Assembly (NCBI GenBank): GCA_965206355.1
Contig: OZ242212.1
Span: 186,001-250,000 of the forward strand
Reading direction: 5' to 3'
Origin: Spongiihabitans sp965206355
GTDB taxonomy: Bacteria > Pseudomonadota > Gammaproteobacteria > Arenicellales > Poriferihabitantaceae
Length of the DNA stretch: 64,000 nucleotides
This document shows positions 26,861-34,789 of this stretch, piece by piece. Made by a program: the position numbers and the translations under genes. How positions within the stretch are numbered: the first letter of the stretch is position 1; every line of letters begins with the position of its first letter. The notes beneath the pieces were generated by a model that had not been told where the DNA came from, made no database searches, and saw only the letters and a program-made list of their open reading frames with translations.

Positions 26861-27640
26861 ATGCTGACATCAATTAGGGGTAAAAACGTCATCGTTACTG
26901 GTGGCTCTAAAGGCATCGGTCGCGGCATCGCCGAGGTTTTTGCAGCACAGGGTGCCAATGTAACCATCGCTGCCCGTGGTGAACACGCCGCACAAGCGGC
27001 ATGCGATAAAATCAATAGCAACGGCGACAAAGCCTGTTACGTGCATTGCGATGTTAGTGACTGGGAAAGCGTTAAATCTATGGTAGATGATGTGGCAGCG
27101 ACAAACGGTAGTGTTGATATTATGTGCTCCAATGCTGGTGCTTTCCCACAGACCAAAATTCTGGATATGGAGCCGGCGGAATGGGATCAGGTGATGGTAA
27201 CCAATCTGCGCTCAGCTTTCCTGTGTGTAAAAGCCTGCATCCCGTATTTCGAGAAAGCCGGCAAAGGTCGCGTGGTTCTGACGTCATCAATCACAGGTCC
27301 AGTCACCGGATACCCGGGCTGGGCACATTACGGTGCGTCCAAATCCGGCCAGCTTGGTTTTCTCAAAACTGCGGCTATGGAGCTTTCCAGATACAACACA
27401 ACCATAAACGCAGTGCTGCCAGGTAACATTTATACCGAAGGCCTGCAACATCTCGGTCAATCGTATCTGGATACCATGGCCTCTTCAATCCCACTAAAAC
27501 GCCTCGGTGATGTGAAGGACATCGGCTATGCTGCCTTATTTTTTGCCTCAGATCAGGCGGCTTATATTACCGGTCAAACATTGATTGTCGATGGCGGTCA
27601 GATTCTGCCAGAGTCATTAGAATCCATTGATGAAATTTAA
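26861..27640 (+). CDS. Short-chain dehydrogenase, candidate 1-amino-2-propanol dehydrogenase
   Basis: A 259-residue classical SDR. The NAD(P) loop TGGSKGIGRG near residue 13, NAG near residue 90 and the catalytic Ser (142/143), Tyr157 and Lys161 (YGASK) are visible. A GGQ near the C-terminus follows ITGQTLIVDG. On its own it would be called FabG-like. Its position next to an APH-type kinase, class III PLP enzyme and microcompartment genes matches the aminoacetone/1-amino-2-propanol dehydrogenase of the mycobacterial RMM locus, which interconverts aminoacetone and (S)-1-amino-2-propanol. That substrate is inferred. A ribosome site (GAGGAAAT) precedes the ATG. Confidence 0.8.
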   Translation: MLTSIRGKNVIVTGGSKGIGRGIAEVFAAQGANVTIAARGEHAAQAACDKINSNGDKACYVHCDVSDWESVKSMVDDVAATNGSVDIMCSNAGAFPQTKILDMEPAEWDQVMVTNLRSAFLCVKACIPYFEKAGKGRVVLTSSITGPVTGYPGWAHYGASKSGQLGFLKTAAMELSRYNTTINAVLPGNIYTEGLQHLGQSYLDTMASSIPLKRLGDVKDIGYAALFFASDQAAYITGQTLIVDGGQILPESLESIDEI

Positions 27641-27658
27641 GCGATCGAGGGAAATCTA

Positions 27659-28660
27659 ATGATTGACGGGGCATGGCCTATGGATATTCTACTACAACGT
27701 CTGGATGCGCTTGTCAATCAGTCACTCAGTCTTTGGGATATTCCTGCCGAGGCTGAAGCACGTTTGATCAATGTGTCGGAGAACACCACTTACTTGGTTG
27801 AAGCCCCGGGATGGAAATCCATCTTACGCACACACCGACAAAACTATCATTCAGAAACTGCCATTCGTTGTGAACTGGCATGGTCAACCGCGCTTACTCG
27901 TGAGAGCGGGGTGATAACACCGGACTATTATCTTGGCAAGAATGGAAGCCCGATTCAAAGCGGAATAGTTGATGGACTGCCAGCACCACGTTATATGGTG
28001 ATGTTTCAATTTGTCGAAGGCGCTCAACCGGATGAAACCCAGAATCTTGCCAGATCATTTGAGGAATTGGGCGAAATTGCAGCGCAAACACATCTGCATT
28101 CCATCGGCTGGGCACGACCCGAACCATTTGACAGACCGACCTGGAATCTCAATACCATATTCGGTCCCAATCCCACTTGGGGCAATTGGTGCGATGCGCC
28201 GAATGTGACTCGCCCAATCCAACAAATTCTGGAATGGGTGGAAAAAACGGTTAAACGTCGTCTGACTGCATTTGGAACCGACCCGCAGCGATATGGGTTA
28301 ATCCATGCGGACATGCGACTTGCCAACCTTCTAATTGACCACAACGGTACGCGCCTTATTGATTTCGACGACTGTGGCAACAGTTGGTATCTGTACGACT
28401 TTGCTGCCAGCATCAGTTTCATGGAGGACAACCCGCAAGTGCCAAAGCTAAAACAATCCTGGATCAAGGGATACCGCAAAAGGCGGGTTCTATCGGAGCA
28501 GGATACTACGCAGCTTGACACCTTCATCATGCTACGCCGACTAGCACTGCTCGCCTGGATTGGCAGTCATATTGAGACGCCAGAAGCACAGGTCATGGCA
28601 GCCAATTTTGCGCATGTTTCTGCTGATCTTGGCAATAACTACCTCGAAAAATATAGCTAA
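27659..28660 (+). CDS. APH-fold small-molecule kinase, candidate amino-alcohol kinase
   Basis: A 333-residue aminoglycoside-phosphotransferase-fold kinase. The catalytic loop reads IHADMRLANLL with Asp218 and Asn223; the metal-binding motif IDFDD has Asp235 and Asp237. The N-terminal lobe includes NVSENTTYLVEAPGWKSILRTHR, the expected ATP-binding sheet. An antibiotic-resistance role is unlikely in this context. The orthologous position in RMM loci is held by (S)-1-amino-2-propanol kinase, whose product feeds the PLP lyase encoded next. Ethanolamine is an alternative substrate. An 87-base gap separates it from the next gene. Confidence 0.78.
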   Translation: MIDGAWPMDILLQRLDALVNQSLSLWDIPAEAEARLINVSENTTYLVEAPGWKSILRTHRQNYHSETAIRCELAWSTALTRESGVITPDYYLGKNGSPIQSGIVDGLPAPRYMVMFQFVEGAQPDETQNLARSFEELGEIAAQTHLHSIGWARPEPFDRPTWNLNTIFGPNPTWGNWCDAPNVTRPIQQILEWVEKTVKRRLTAFGTDPQRYGLIHADMRLANLLIDHNGTRLIDFDDCGNSWYLYDFAASISFMEDNPQVPKLKQSWIKGYRKRRVLSEQDTTQLDTFIMLRRLALLAWIGSHIETPEAQVMAANFAHVSADLGNNYLEKYS

Positions 28661-28747
28661 CCCCTGTCAATTCGTAGCGTTTGCTTGTCAAGCGAAACTC
28701 AGCAAAATGACTGACTCTCGGGTCATCCTGTCCCACAATATATTGCC

Positions 28748-30019
28748 ATGACTGAGGAAAAGCTCGAATTTCTCGAACGATCAAAATACTTCTGGAACCC
28801 AGGCAAGACTCAGGCGTGGGAGGATATGGGCATTGATCTCGTCATTGATCGGCGCGAGGGGTATTACCTGTACGATATGAATGGTCACCGCCTGATTGAT
28901 GTGCATCTCAATGGCGGCACCTACAATCTTGGGCACCGACATCCGGAACTGGTGGCGGTTCTGAAAGCTGGTAGCGACCGCTTCGACATGGGCAATCACC
29001 ATTTTCCCGCGCTTGCCCGTACTGCACTGGCGGAGGCGTTGACGATCTGTGCGCCAACCCCCGATATGAAGTATACCGCTTACGCTTCAGGCGGTGGCGA
29101 AGCAATAGATATTGCCTTGAAAACCGCACGGCATACCATGCAGAAAAGAAAAATTGTTTCCATTATCAAAGCCTATCATGGGCACACTGGTCTTGCGGTG
29201 AAAGCTGGAGACGAACGATTTTCCAAACTCTTCCTGTCCGAGGATACAACCGGTGAATTCGTGCAAGTGTCGTTCAATGATCTCAATGCTATGGAAGATG
29301 CTCTGAAGCAACACGATGTTGCGGCAGTGCTCATGGAATCAATACCAGCGACATACGGTTTTCCAATGCCCCATGAAGGCTATCTGCCAGCAGTAAAAAA
29401 TCTCTGCGAAAGATACGATGCATTGTATATCGCTGATGAAGTGCAGACCGGTCTAATGCGAAGTGGCGAGATGTGGTGTTGTAGCAAGTACGGTGTTGCG
29501 CCCGATATCATGGTCACTGGGAAGGGTATTTCGGGTGGCATATATCCTATCGCATGCGTGCTAATTTCCGAACGATGTAGTGGTTGGCTTAAGCAGGACG
29601 GATTCGGCCACATGTCCACCATGGGTGGTGCCGAGTTAGGCTGCGTGGTGGCCATGAAGACGCTGGAGATTGTACAGCGCCCTGAGGTGCGAGCGATGGT
29701 GCGCTTTATCGCTGATTTTATTCGAGCTGAACTTGAACGGATACGGAGCGAATTTTCCGAATTCTTCATTGGCATCCGTCAACATGGTTTGATATTGGGA
29801 CTGGAGTTCAATCACGAACAAGGTGCAAAGCCGGTAATGAAGCATCTCTATCAGAATGGTATCTGGGCGATTTTTTCGACGCTTGATCCAAGCGTATTAC
29901 AGTTTAAACCCGGGGTATTGTTGACCCAGGCAGATGCCGAAGATATTCTTCGTCGCTTCGAGATTGCGGTAAGTCTCGCTTGCGACGAAGTTATGGGCAA
30001 AAAACAGAGGGTGCTGTGA
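28748..30019 (+). CDS. Class III PLP enzyme, candidate amino-alcohol phosphate phospho-lyase
   Basis: A 423-residue PLP-dependent enzyme of the class III aminotransferase fold. Lys259 in VTGKGISGGIYP is the Schiff-base lysine; Asp230 in YIADEVQTGLMRSG holds the pyridine nitrogen; ASGGGEAID near residue 117 would bind cofactor phosphate. Automatic tools would say glutamate-1-semialdehyde mutase or aminotransferase. Beside a kinase and an acylating aldehyde dehydrogenase, a phospho-lyase releasing ammonia, phosphate and aldehyde is more likely, as known for ethanolamine-phosphate phospho-lyases of this fold and proposed for RMM loci. The stop overlaps the next start as TGATG. Confidence 0.75.
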   Translation: MTEEKLEFLERSKYFWNPGKTQAWEDMGIDLVIDRREGYYLYDMNGHRLIDVHLNGGTYNLGHRHPELVAVLKAGSDRFDMGNHHFPALARTALAEALTICAPTPDMKYTAYASGGGEAIDIALKTARHTMQKRKIVSIIKAYHGHTGLAVKAGDERFSKLFLSEDTTGEFVQVSFNDLNAMEDALKQHDVAAVLMESIPATYGFPMPHEGYLPAVKNLCERYDALYIADEVQTGLMRSGEMWCCSKYGVAPDIMVTGKGISGGIYPIACVLISERCSGWLKQDGFGHMSTMGGAELGCVVAMKTLEIVQRPEVRAMVRFIADFIRAELERIRSEFSEFFIGIRQHGLILGLEFNHEQGAKPVMKHLYQNGIWAIFSTLDPSVLQFKPGVLLTQADAEDILRRFEIAVSLACDEVMGKKQRVL

Positions 30020-31584
30020 TGCAACCGCAGATTCATAATCTGGTCAATATATCCGACACGCCTGCTGCGATACAGGGTCGCACTGACATGATTCTTGACC
30101 GTGCCCGTTGGGCGGCAACGGCATTCGAGCGTTACGACCGTGCCATGACCATGGCTATTATTGATGCGGTGGCATCAACAGCCCACGAGTACGCACAGCA
30201 TTACGCCGATTGGGCAGTGCAGGAAACCGGGTTTGGGGTTGCCGCACATAAGAAAATAAAAAACCAATTGGCCGCACGGACATTGGTTGACTACTATCGT
30301 GATCAGGACTATGTCAATGCCCGTGTTGACAAGGTGCGTAAGCTGGTGGAAATCCCCCGACCAGCGGGCGTAATCTTCGCGCTGACACCATCCACCAACC
30401 CAATCTGTACGATCAACTACAAAATCATTCTGGCACTGATGACGCGCAATGCTATCGTTTTGAGTCCACACCCGGCAGCGCGGGAAAGCTGTGTTGATGC
30501 AACTCATAAACTGGCATTGGCGGCTGTTGCCGCAGGCGCACCCGATGGTGCCATCCAAATTATTGAAGAACCCACCATTCCAATGGTCAAGGCATTAATG
30601 TCCTCACCAAAAACCAACCTTATACTTGCTACTGGTGGCAATGCCATGGTGCGCGCCGCTTATTCCTCATCCAACCCCGCCATCGGGGTCGGCCCGGGCA
30701 ATGCACCCGTTTTTGTAGACAGTTCAGCAGATATTAAAAAGGCGGCGCACCGAATTGTGGAAAGTAAAAGCTTTGACAATTCGGTACTGTGTACCAATGA
30801 AAGCGTGCTGATCACGCTGTCACAAGTGGAGCAACAACTGCGCCAATCTCTGAAGTCAGCCCATGCCTATATCTGCAATGACGACGAGGTCAAATGTCTG
30901 CGCCGATTTTTATTTCATGAACACGGTTTCAACGTCGAATGTATTGGTCGTGATGCCACTTGGATTGCGCAAGAATGCGGAATACGCGCTACCGCCAACA
31001 CAAAAATTCTTGTCGTACCGATTACACAAATCGGAGCGGAAGAAGCTCTCAGTCGGGAAAAGCTGTGCCCAGTGCTGGCGATGTATATTGCCAAAAACCG
31101 CCATCAGGCAATCACCCAGGCGCGTGCACTGTTGCGCCTGACTGGGGCTGGTCACTCGGCTGCAATTCACTGTACAGACGAGCAGACTACCATGACCTAC
31201 GCCAGCACAGTCGAGGCGTATCGCGTGGTTGTGAATGCCCCCTGCTCCCAGGGTGCAGCTGGTTTCGGCACCCATCTGGCACCCACTTTCACCGTTGGTA
31301 CCGGATACTTTGGTCAATCCTCTATTGGTGAGAATATCGGACCACAACATTTAATTCATTGGACTCGTCTGATCTGCAATCAGGATACATCAGAGGTTTT
31401 TGGCGACTACCACGGTCTCGAACAGGCTTTCGCAGGACCTTTGCCGACAGCTCCCTCAGACGGAGTACCAGATTCACCGATGCAACGCCATTTGTCGGCA
31501 ACGACTCCATCCTCAACCGTTGCAACACGAGAGGAGCTGCGACATCTCATCGCCGAAGAACTTCATGCTCTTTTGAAAAACTAA
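30019..31584 (+). CDS. Acylating aldehyde dehydrogenase of a microcompartment (PduP/EutE type)
   Basis: A 521-residue CoA-acylating aldehyde dehydrogenase, the signature enzyme of catabolic microcompartments, turning propionaldehyde or acetaldehyde into acyl-CoA with NAD. Cys258 in FDNSVLCTNE is the catalytic cysteine; FALTPSTNPICTINYK, GVGPGNAPVF, and the C-terminal THLAPTFTVGTGYFGQSS are typical of AdhE/PduP-like enzymes. After a Ser/Thr/Pro-rich linker (about 480-500) the final residues REELRHLIAEELHALLKN form an amphipathic helix that looks like an encapsulation peptide. Start taken at the ATG at 30019 overlapping the previous stop. The next gene is a shell protein three bases on. Confidence 0.9.
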   Translation: MQPQIHNLVNISDTPAAIQGRTDMILDRARWAATAFERYDRAMTMAIIDAVASTAHEYAQHYADWAVQETGFGVAAHKKIKNQLAARTLVDYYRDQDYVNARVDKVRKLVEIPRPAGVIFALTPSTNPICTINYKIILALMTRNAIVLSPHPAARESCVDATHKLALAAVAAGAPDGAIQIIEEPTIPMVKALMSSPKTNLILATGGNAMVRAAYSSSNPAIGVGPGNAPVFVDSSADIKKAAHRIVESKSFDNSVLCTNESVLITLSQVEQQLRQSLKSAHAYICNDDEVKCLRRFLFHEHGFNVECIGRDATWIAQECGIRATANTKILVVPITQIGAEEALSREKLCPVLAMYIAKNRHQAITQARALLRLTGAGHSAAIHCTDEQTTMTYASTVEAYRVVVNAPCSQGAAGFGTHLAPTFTVGTGYFGQSSIGENIGPQHLIHWTRLICNQDTSEVFGDYHGLEQAFAGPLPTAPSDGVPDSPMQRHLSATTPSSTVATREELRHLIAEELHALLKN

Positions 31585-31586
31585 CC

Positions 31587-32198
31587 ATGACTGAATTACG
31601 CGCCTTCATCTTCATTGACCAACTTCAGCCACAAACGCTCGCCTACCTCGCCACTTGGATGAAGGGTAGCTTACCACGCCGTAATATGGCTGTTCAGGTA
31701 ATTGAAATATCGCCCGGACTTGATATTGAAGCCCTGACAGATGTTGCGTTGAAGGGTTCGAATGTCCGTGTTGGTTTGCTGGTGGTTGAACGTCAGTTCG
31801 GTACCGTTGCGTTTCATTCCAGTTCAACGGCTGAAATCAAGGCGGGTGGGTTAGCCATTCTCGATACGCTCGGGACACAGGCACAGGATGCCATTCCGCC
31901 AAAGATTTTGGCTTCCAGAATAGTAACCAAAATTGATCCTCAGCATGCGTTTCTGATTAACCGTAACAAACTCGGATCAATGATTCTCGAAGGTGAAAGT
32001 CTGTATTTGTTAGAATGTCAGTCTGCCTCCTACGCCATACTGGCATGCAACGAGGCTGAAAAAGCAGCCAATATCAAGGTAATAGACTATCGTATGATTG
32101 GTGCTAATGGTCGTTTGTATTTGGCTGGCGACGAAGCAGAAGTTCGCAATGCCCGTACTGTGGTCGAAACCACGCTTAAGGCGGCAGGTGTCCGTTGA
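31587..32198 (+). CDS. Microcompartment shell protein, tandem-domain trimer (BMC-T), first copy
   Basis: A 203-residue protein with two BMC folds. The first half carries GLLVVERQFGTVAFHSS and SSTAEIKAGGLAILDTLG; the second half carries GESLYLLECQSASYAILACNEAEKAA and ends in a helix rich in Ala and Thr. Three copies form a pseudohexagonal shell tile, often with a larger central pore for substrates. Length is usual for BMC-T. The frame is open 76 codons upstream inside the dehydrogenase gene, but the ATG at 31587 gives the MTELRAF start that the second BMC-T at 33245 (MTELRVY) shares. Confidence 0.9.
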   Translation: MTELRAFIFIDQLQPQTLAYLATWMKGSLPRRNMAVQVIEISPGLDIEALTDVALKGSNVRVGLLVVERQFGTVAFHSSSTAEIKAGGLAILDTLGTQAQDAIPPKILASRIVTKIDPQHAFLINRNKLGSMILEGESLYLLECQSASYAILACNEAEKAANIKVIDYRMIGANGRLYLAGDEAEVRNARTVVETTLKAAGVR

Positions 32199-32635
32199 TG
32201 TCACAACTACGCACCATGATTCGTGAAATCCTCATTGAAGAGCTCGGCAAGCTACGCTCGTTGCCAACCAAACCACAAATTCACGAGGAGATTGTTTCAA
32301 TCAAGAACAATTCTGATCTGTCATTATTTGTTTGCCGAATTCTTGAGATGGCACAAGATGGACGGATCAAGGCTGACATCGTATCTGGACGTCATGTCTT
32401 CAAACTAACGACAGAAACATCATCACCGTTTCCAGCATACCAACCAGTGGTCAGTCACCCGAACCCTCCACCGCAAACAGTGTTCTTTGAAACTGGTCTC
32501 ATCACTGAAAAAGATGTTTCCCGGTTGCCGCCCAATCTAACCAGACTGGACATCGGAAAAACGATTAACTTCACTCCTTTAGCGCGTGACGAATTACGTC
32601 GTAAAGGCATAAAAATCGAAAGGAGATTATCATGA
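32198..32635 (+). CDS. Microcompartment-associated protein of unknown function
   Basis: A 145-residue protein with no recognised enzyme fold. The N-terminus MSQLRTMIREILIEELGKLR is a predicted amphipathic helix of the encapsulation-peptide kind and resembles the C-terminal tail of the aldehyde dehydrogenase. A central region (residues about 30-75) is followed by a Pro-rich linker. The C-terminal part contains GLITEKDVSRLP and NFTPLARDELRRKGIKI, a motif type found in other microcompartment-associated proteins such as the N-terminal part of EutT. Start and stop overlap both neighbours (TGATG and ATGA), so it is made in step with shell proteins. A cargo or scaffold role is inferred, not shown. 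Confidence 0.75.
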   Translation: MSQLRTMIREILIEELGKLRSLPTKPQIHEEIVSIKNNSDLSLFVCRILEMAQDGRIKADIVSGRHVFKLTTETSSPFPAYQPVVSHPNPPPQTVFFETGLITEKDVSRLPPNLTRLDIGKTINFTPLARDELRRKGIKIERRLS

Positions 32636-32898
32636 TACGTGGACGGGTAACGGGCCGAATCTGGTCATCAAAACATATAGAAAGCATGCCCAATGGCGGT
32701 CTGTTGGAGATACAAACAGAGGACGGCGCAAAACTGATTGCCTTTGATCCTCTCGGTTGCGCCGACGGTGAAGAGGTACTCATCACTCAGGGTTCGGTCG
32801 CCGCCGACTATTTTACCAAGATCGGTAAGAGCAGTGAAAACAAGAGCAGGACACCCATTGATGCTCTGATTATCGGCTCTGTCGATCAAGAAAACTGA
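32632..32898 (+). CDS. Microcompartment vertex protein, pentamer (BMC-P, EutN/CcmL family)
   Basis: An 88-residue EutN/CcmL-type protein that closes shell vertices. The start MIRGRVTGRIWSSKHIESMP, the middle AFDPLGCADGEEVLITQGSVAADYF, and the end TPIDALIIGSVDQ match the family (typical GxVxxTxK start, GxGExVLxxxGS core, D-A-x-I-x-G-I-V end). ATG overlaps the previous stop by four bases. Only one such gene is present, as expected from the low number of vertices. Confidence 0.93.
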   Translation: MIRGRVTGRIWSSKHIESMPNGGLLEIQTEDGAKLIAFDPLGCADGEEVLITQGSVAADYFTKIGKSSENKSRTPIDALIIGSVDQEN

Positions 32899-32934
32899 AC
32901 CCCTTAATTTAACCAACTGAAAGAGGAACAAAAA

Positions 32935-33222
32935 ATGCCTAATCAAGCAATTGGAATGATTGAAACTCGCGGTTATATCCCATCGCTGGCAGCCGCCGAT
33001 GCCATGGTAAAAGCTGCTAATGTTGAAATTGTGGTAAAAAATGAAATAGGTGGCGGATTGGTCTCTGTCGTGGTTCGTGGCGACGTCGGTGCGGTGAAGG
33101 CCGCAACCGAAGCCGGAGCGGAAGCGGCAAACCAGATAGGTGAAGTGGTGGCAGTCCATGTTATTCCACGTCCACATGCGGATGTCGGTAAGCACTTTGG
33201 CGTTGCACTGAAACGAAACTGA
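32935..33222 (+). CDS. Microcompartment shell protein, hexamer (BMC-H)
   Basis: A 95-residue single-domain shell protein, likely the main tile. The start AIGMIETRGYIPSLAAADAMVKAANVEI, the pore loop KNEIGGGLVSVVVRGDVGAVKAA and the C-terminal VAVHVIPRPHADVGKHF are classic PduA/CcmK features. A good ribosome site (AGAGGA) precedes the ATG, in contrast to the coupled genes around it, which fits higher production. The GGG pore loop suggests a small-solute pore. Confidence 0.96.
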   Translation: MPNQAIGMIETRGYIPSLAAADAMVKAANVEIVVKNEIGGGLVSVVVRGDVGAVKAATEAGAEAANQIGEVVAVHVIPRPHADVGKHFGVALKRN

Positions 33223-33235
33223 GTACTGGCAGAAA

Positions 33236-33874
33236 ATGAAAACGATGACCGAGCTGCGCGTCTACCTTCCGCTACACAACTTGATGCCGCAGTTCTCGGC
33301 TTGGCTGGCAACGCCAACACGGGCCCGTGGATATCCACCTTTTGCAGGTCAGCACAGCCTAATCATTGAGGTGGCCCCTGCGCTTGCAATTCATCGTATC
33401 GCAGATCTGGCACTGAAAGAAACCCCCGATATGGAACCGGGGTTACTGTTTACTGAACGCCAGTTTGGTCTGCTGGAATTACATTCAAATGATTCATCGG
33501 AATTGAAAGCAGCGGGCAAAGCCGTGTTACGCGGAATCGGTGCCAAGCCATCGGAACAACTTGCGCCACAAACCCTGTTTCACGATATTATTGAAGATAT
33601 CAGTGATCAACACGCAATCATCCTGAACCGAACACGCGATGCTTCCATCCTCGTGCCTGACACATCGCTTTTATTGTACGAAATGACACCCGCGTTATTT
33701 GCCTGCGTAGCCGCTAACGAAGCGGAACGTGCCGCACCAACAGCGGTAATTAACGATGTACAGATGATGGGCGCATCGGGTCGTGTTTTCATGTCTGGAA
33801 CCACCGAAGAGATGGAAACGGCGCACGAGGCTATCACTGCGACACTTCAAGCGATCAAAGGTCGCAAAGAATGA
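33236..33874 (+). CDS. Microcompartment shell protein, tandem-domain trimer (BMC-T), second copy
   Basis: A 212-residue BMC-T. The first BMC half has GLLFTERQFGLLELHSNDSSELKAAGKAVLRGIG; the second has TSLLLYEMTPALFACVAANEAERAA and GASGRVFMSGTTEEMETA. Alignable to the first BMC-T over its length but clearly diverged (a basic RARGYPPF insertion near residue 29). The start is uncertain: ATG at 33236 or the ATG at 33245, which matches the MTELR start of the other copy. Last gene of the operon; a weak hairpin TCACC-TATCA-GGTGA at 33887-33901 follows. Confidence 0.9.
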   Translation: MKTMTELRVYLPLHNLMPQFSAWLATPTRARGYPPFAGQHSLIIEVAPALAIHRIADLALKETPDMEPGLLFTERQFGLLELHSNDSSELKAAGKAVLRGIGAKPSEQLAPQTLFHDIIEDISDQHAIILNRTRDASILVPDTSLLLYEMTPALFACVAANEAERAAPTAVINDVQMMGASGRVFMSGTTEEMETAHEAITATLQAIKGRKE

Positions 33875-34044
33875 GCGCGGGCTAACTCACCTATCAGGTG
33901 ATGCCTTTATAACGACTCCCCTCTATTTATAAACTGCATAATACCTACCCCGATTTTCCCAAATGTTTTCAACCTATTTGGGTCGGGTAATGTGTAACCG
34001 TGCAACAGAATCATTTCATATTGTTCACCCCAAAGATACCGTCA

Positions 34045-34596
34045 TCACCACATCAAGTCGTCTGGAATCTGGTATGTCGCATACGGATCATCTGCATCGG
34101 TTTTGATGTGTTGTTGCTGGTTCATCTGTACCACACAATGTTGGTCTCGTTGAGCGATTTTTTCTGCGATGCCCGCAGGCACAAGCTCATATCGGTTTTT
34201 TCGGTTTTTCTCGAAATAGACAATAGCGAGGCGACCGAGACTAAGTTGCGTCTGTAACGCTTCGGTAACGTGAATGTTTTTGACTTTTTTTTGGTGAATA
34301 AAATGATAGGGAATTTCACCCTGATTCCTGTCCACTTTGTTGATTTCGATGAGTTGCACAATCTGTGCCATAATGGCGTTTTTATTGGCTTTATCCTGTT
34401 TTTGACGATTGAGCTGTCGATCGCGTTCAGCGTGTTTACGCTGCTTTTGCTCGGTCGATAGCCGCGTTTTATCGACTGCTTGTTGTCTGATTTTATGTGT
34501 TGCTTTGGCTTGTTTGTGCTTATTTTTATTTATTTTTCGTGCCGTATTTTGATCTGCCAAACCGGCTTTAAGTAGTTGATCCTGTAAAGATGCCAT
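34045..34596 (-). CDS. DUF2058 family protein (YaiL-like)
   Basis: A 183-residue, highly charged protein. The first half (about residues 10-85) is almost entirely Lys, Arg, Gln and Asn and probably helical or nucleic-acid binding. The second half holds the conserved block YHFIHQKKVKNIHVT and LSLGRLAIVYFEKNRKNRYELVPAGIAEKIAQRD, typical of the gammaproteobacterial DUF2058 family. Function is not known; nucleoprotein or polynucleotide-associated labels exist for homologues. It converges with the microcompartment operon across 170 bases. Confidence 0.8.
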   Translation of the reverse strand: MASLQDQLLKAGLADQNTARKINKNKHKQAKATHKIRQQAVDKTRLSTEQKQRKHAERDRQLNRQKQDKANKNAIMAQIVQLIEINKVDRNQGEIPYHFIHQKKVKNIHVTEALQTQLSLGRLAIVYFEKNRKNRYELVPAGIAEKIAQRDQHCVVQMNQQQHIKTDADDPYATYQIPDDLMW

Positions 34597-34789
34597 GTTA
34601 ATCGGAAACTATGTTAATCGTTATTTGAGCCGCTGATTATGGCACTAAATTGCAATCGCGTTGAAGGTTAATACGGGAATAATCTTGTAGTGGGGAAATG
34701 TTTTTGACGATAGCGAGTTGTTGTGTTGGTGTTTGTCCAGTTTGGTATTATACTGGTCATCCGATGTTAGAACCCTTACCGAGAAACCA

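Noticed and set aside
27659..28660. Aminoglycoside resistance gene
   Set aside because: The APH fold alone does not show resistance, and the operon context indicates a metabolic kinase.
31587..33874. Carboxysome
   Set aside because: Shell proteins and a distant CbbO-like protein could suggest one, but there is no Rubisco or carbonic anhydrase, and the operon has an acylating aldehyde dehydrogenase, which marks catabolic microcompartments.
26861..33874. Ethanolamine (EUT) or propanediol (PDU) microcompartment
   Set aside because: No EutBC, diol dehydratase, reactivase or cobalamin genes are present; the kinase plus PLP enzyme point to the RMM type.
33887..33901. Rho-independent terminator after the microcompartment operon
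   Set aside because: The hairpin has only a five-base stem and no T run, so I do not list it as a terminator.
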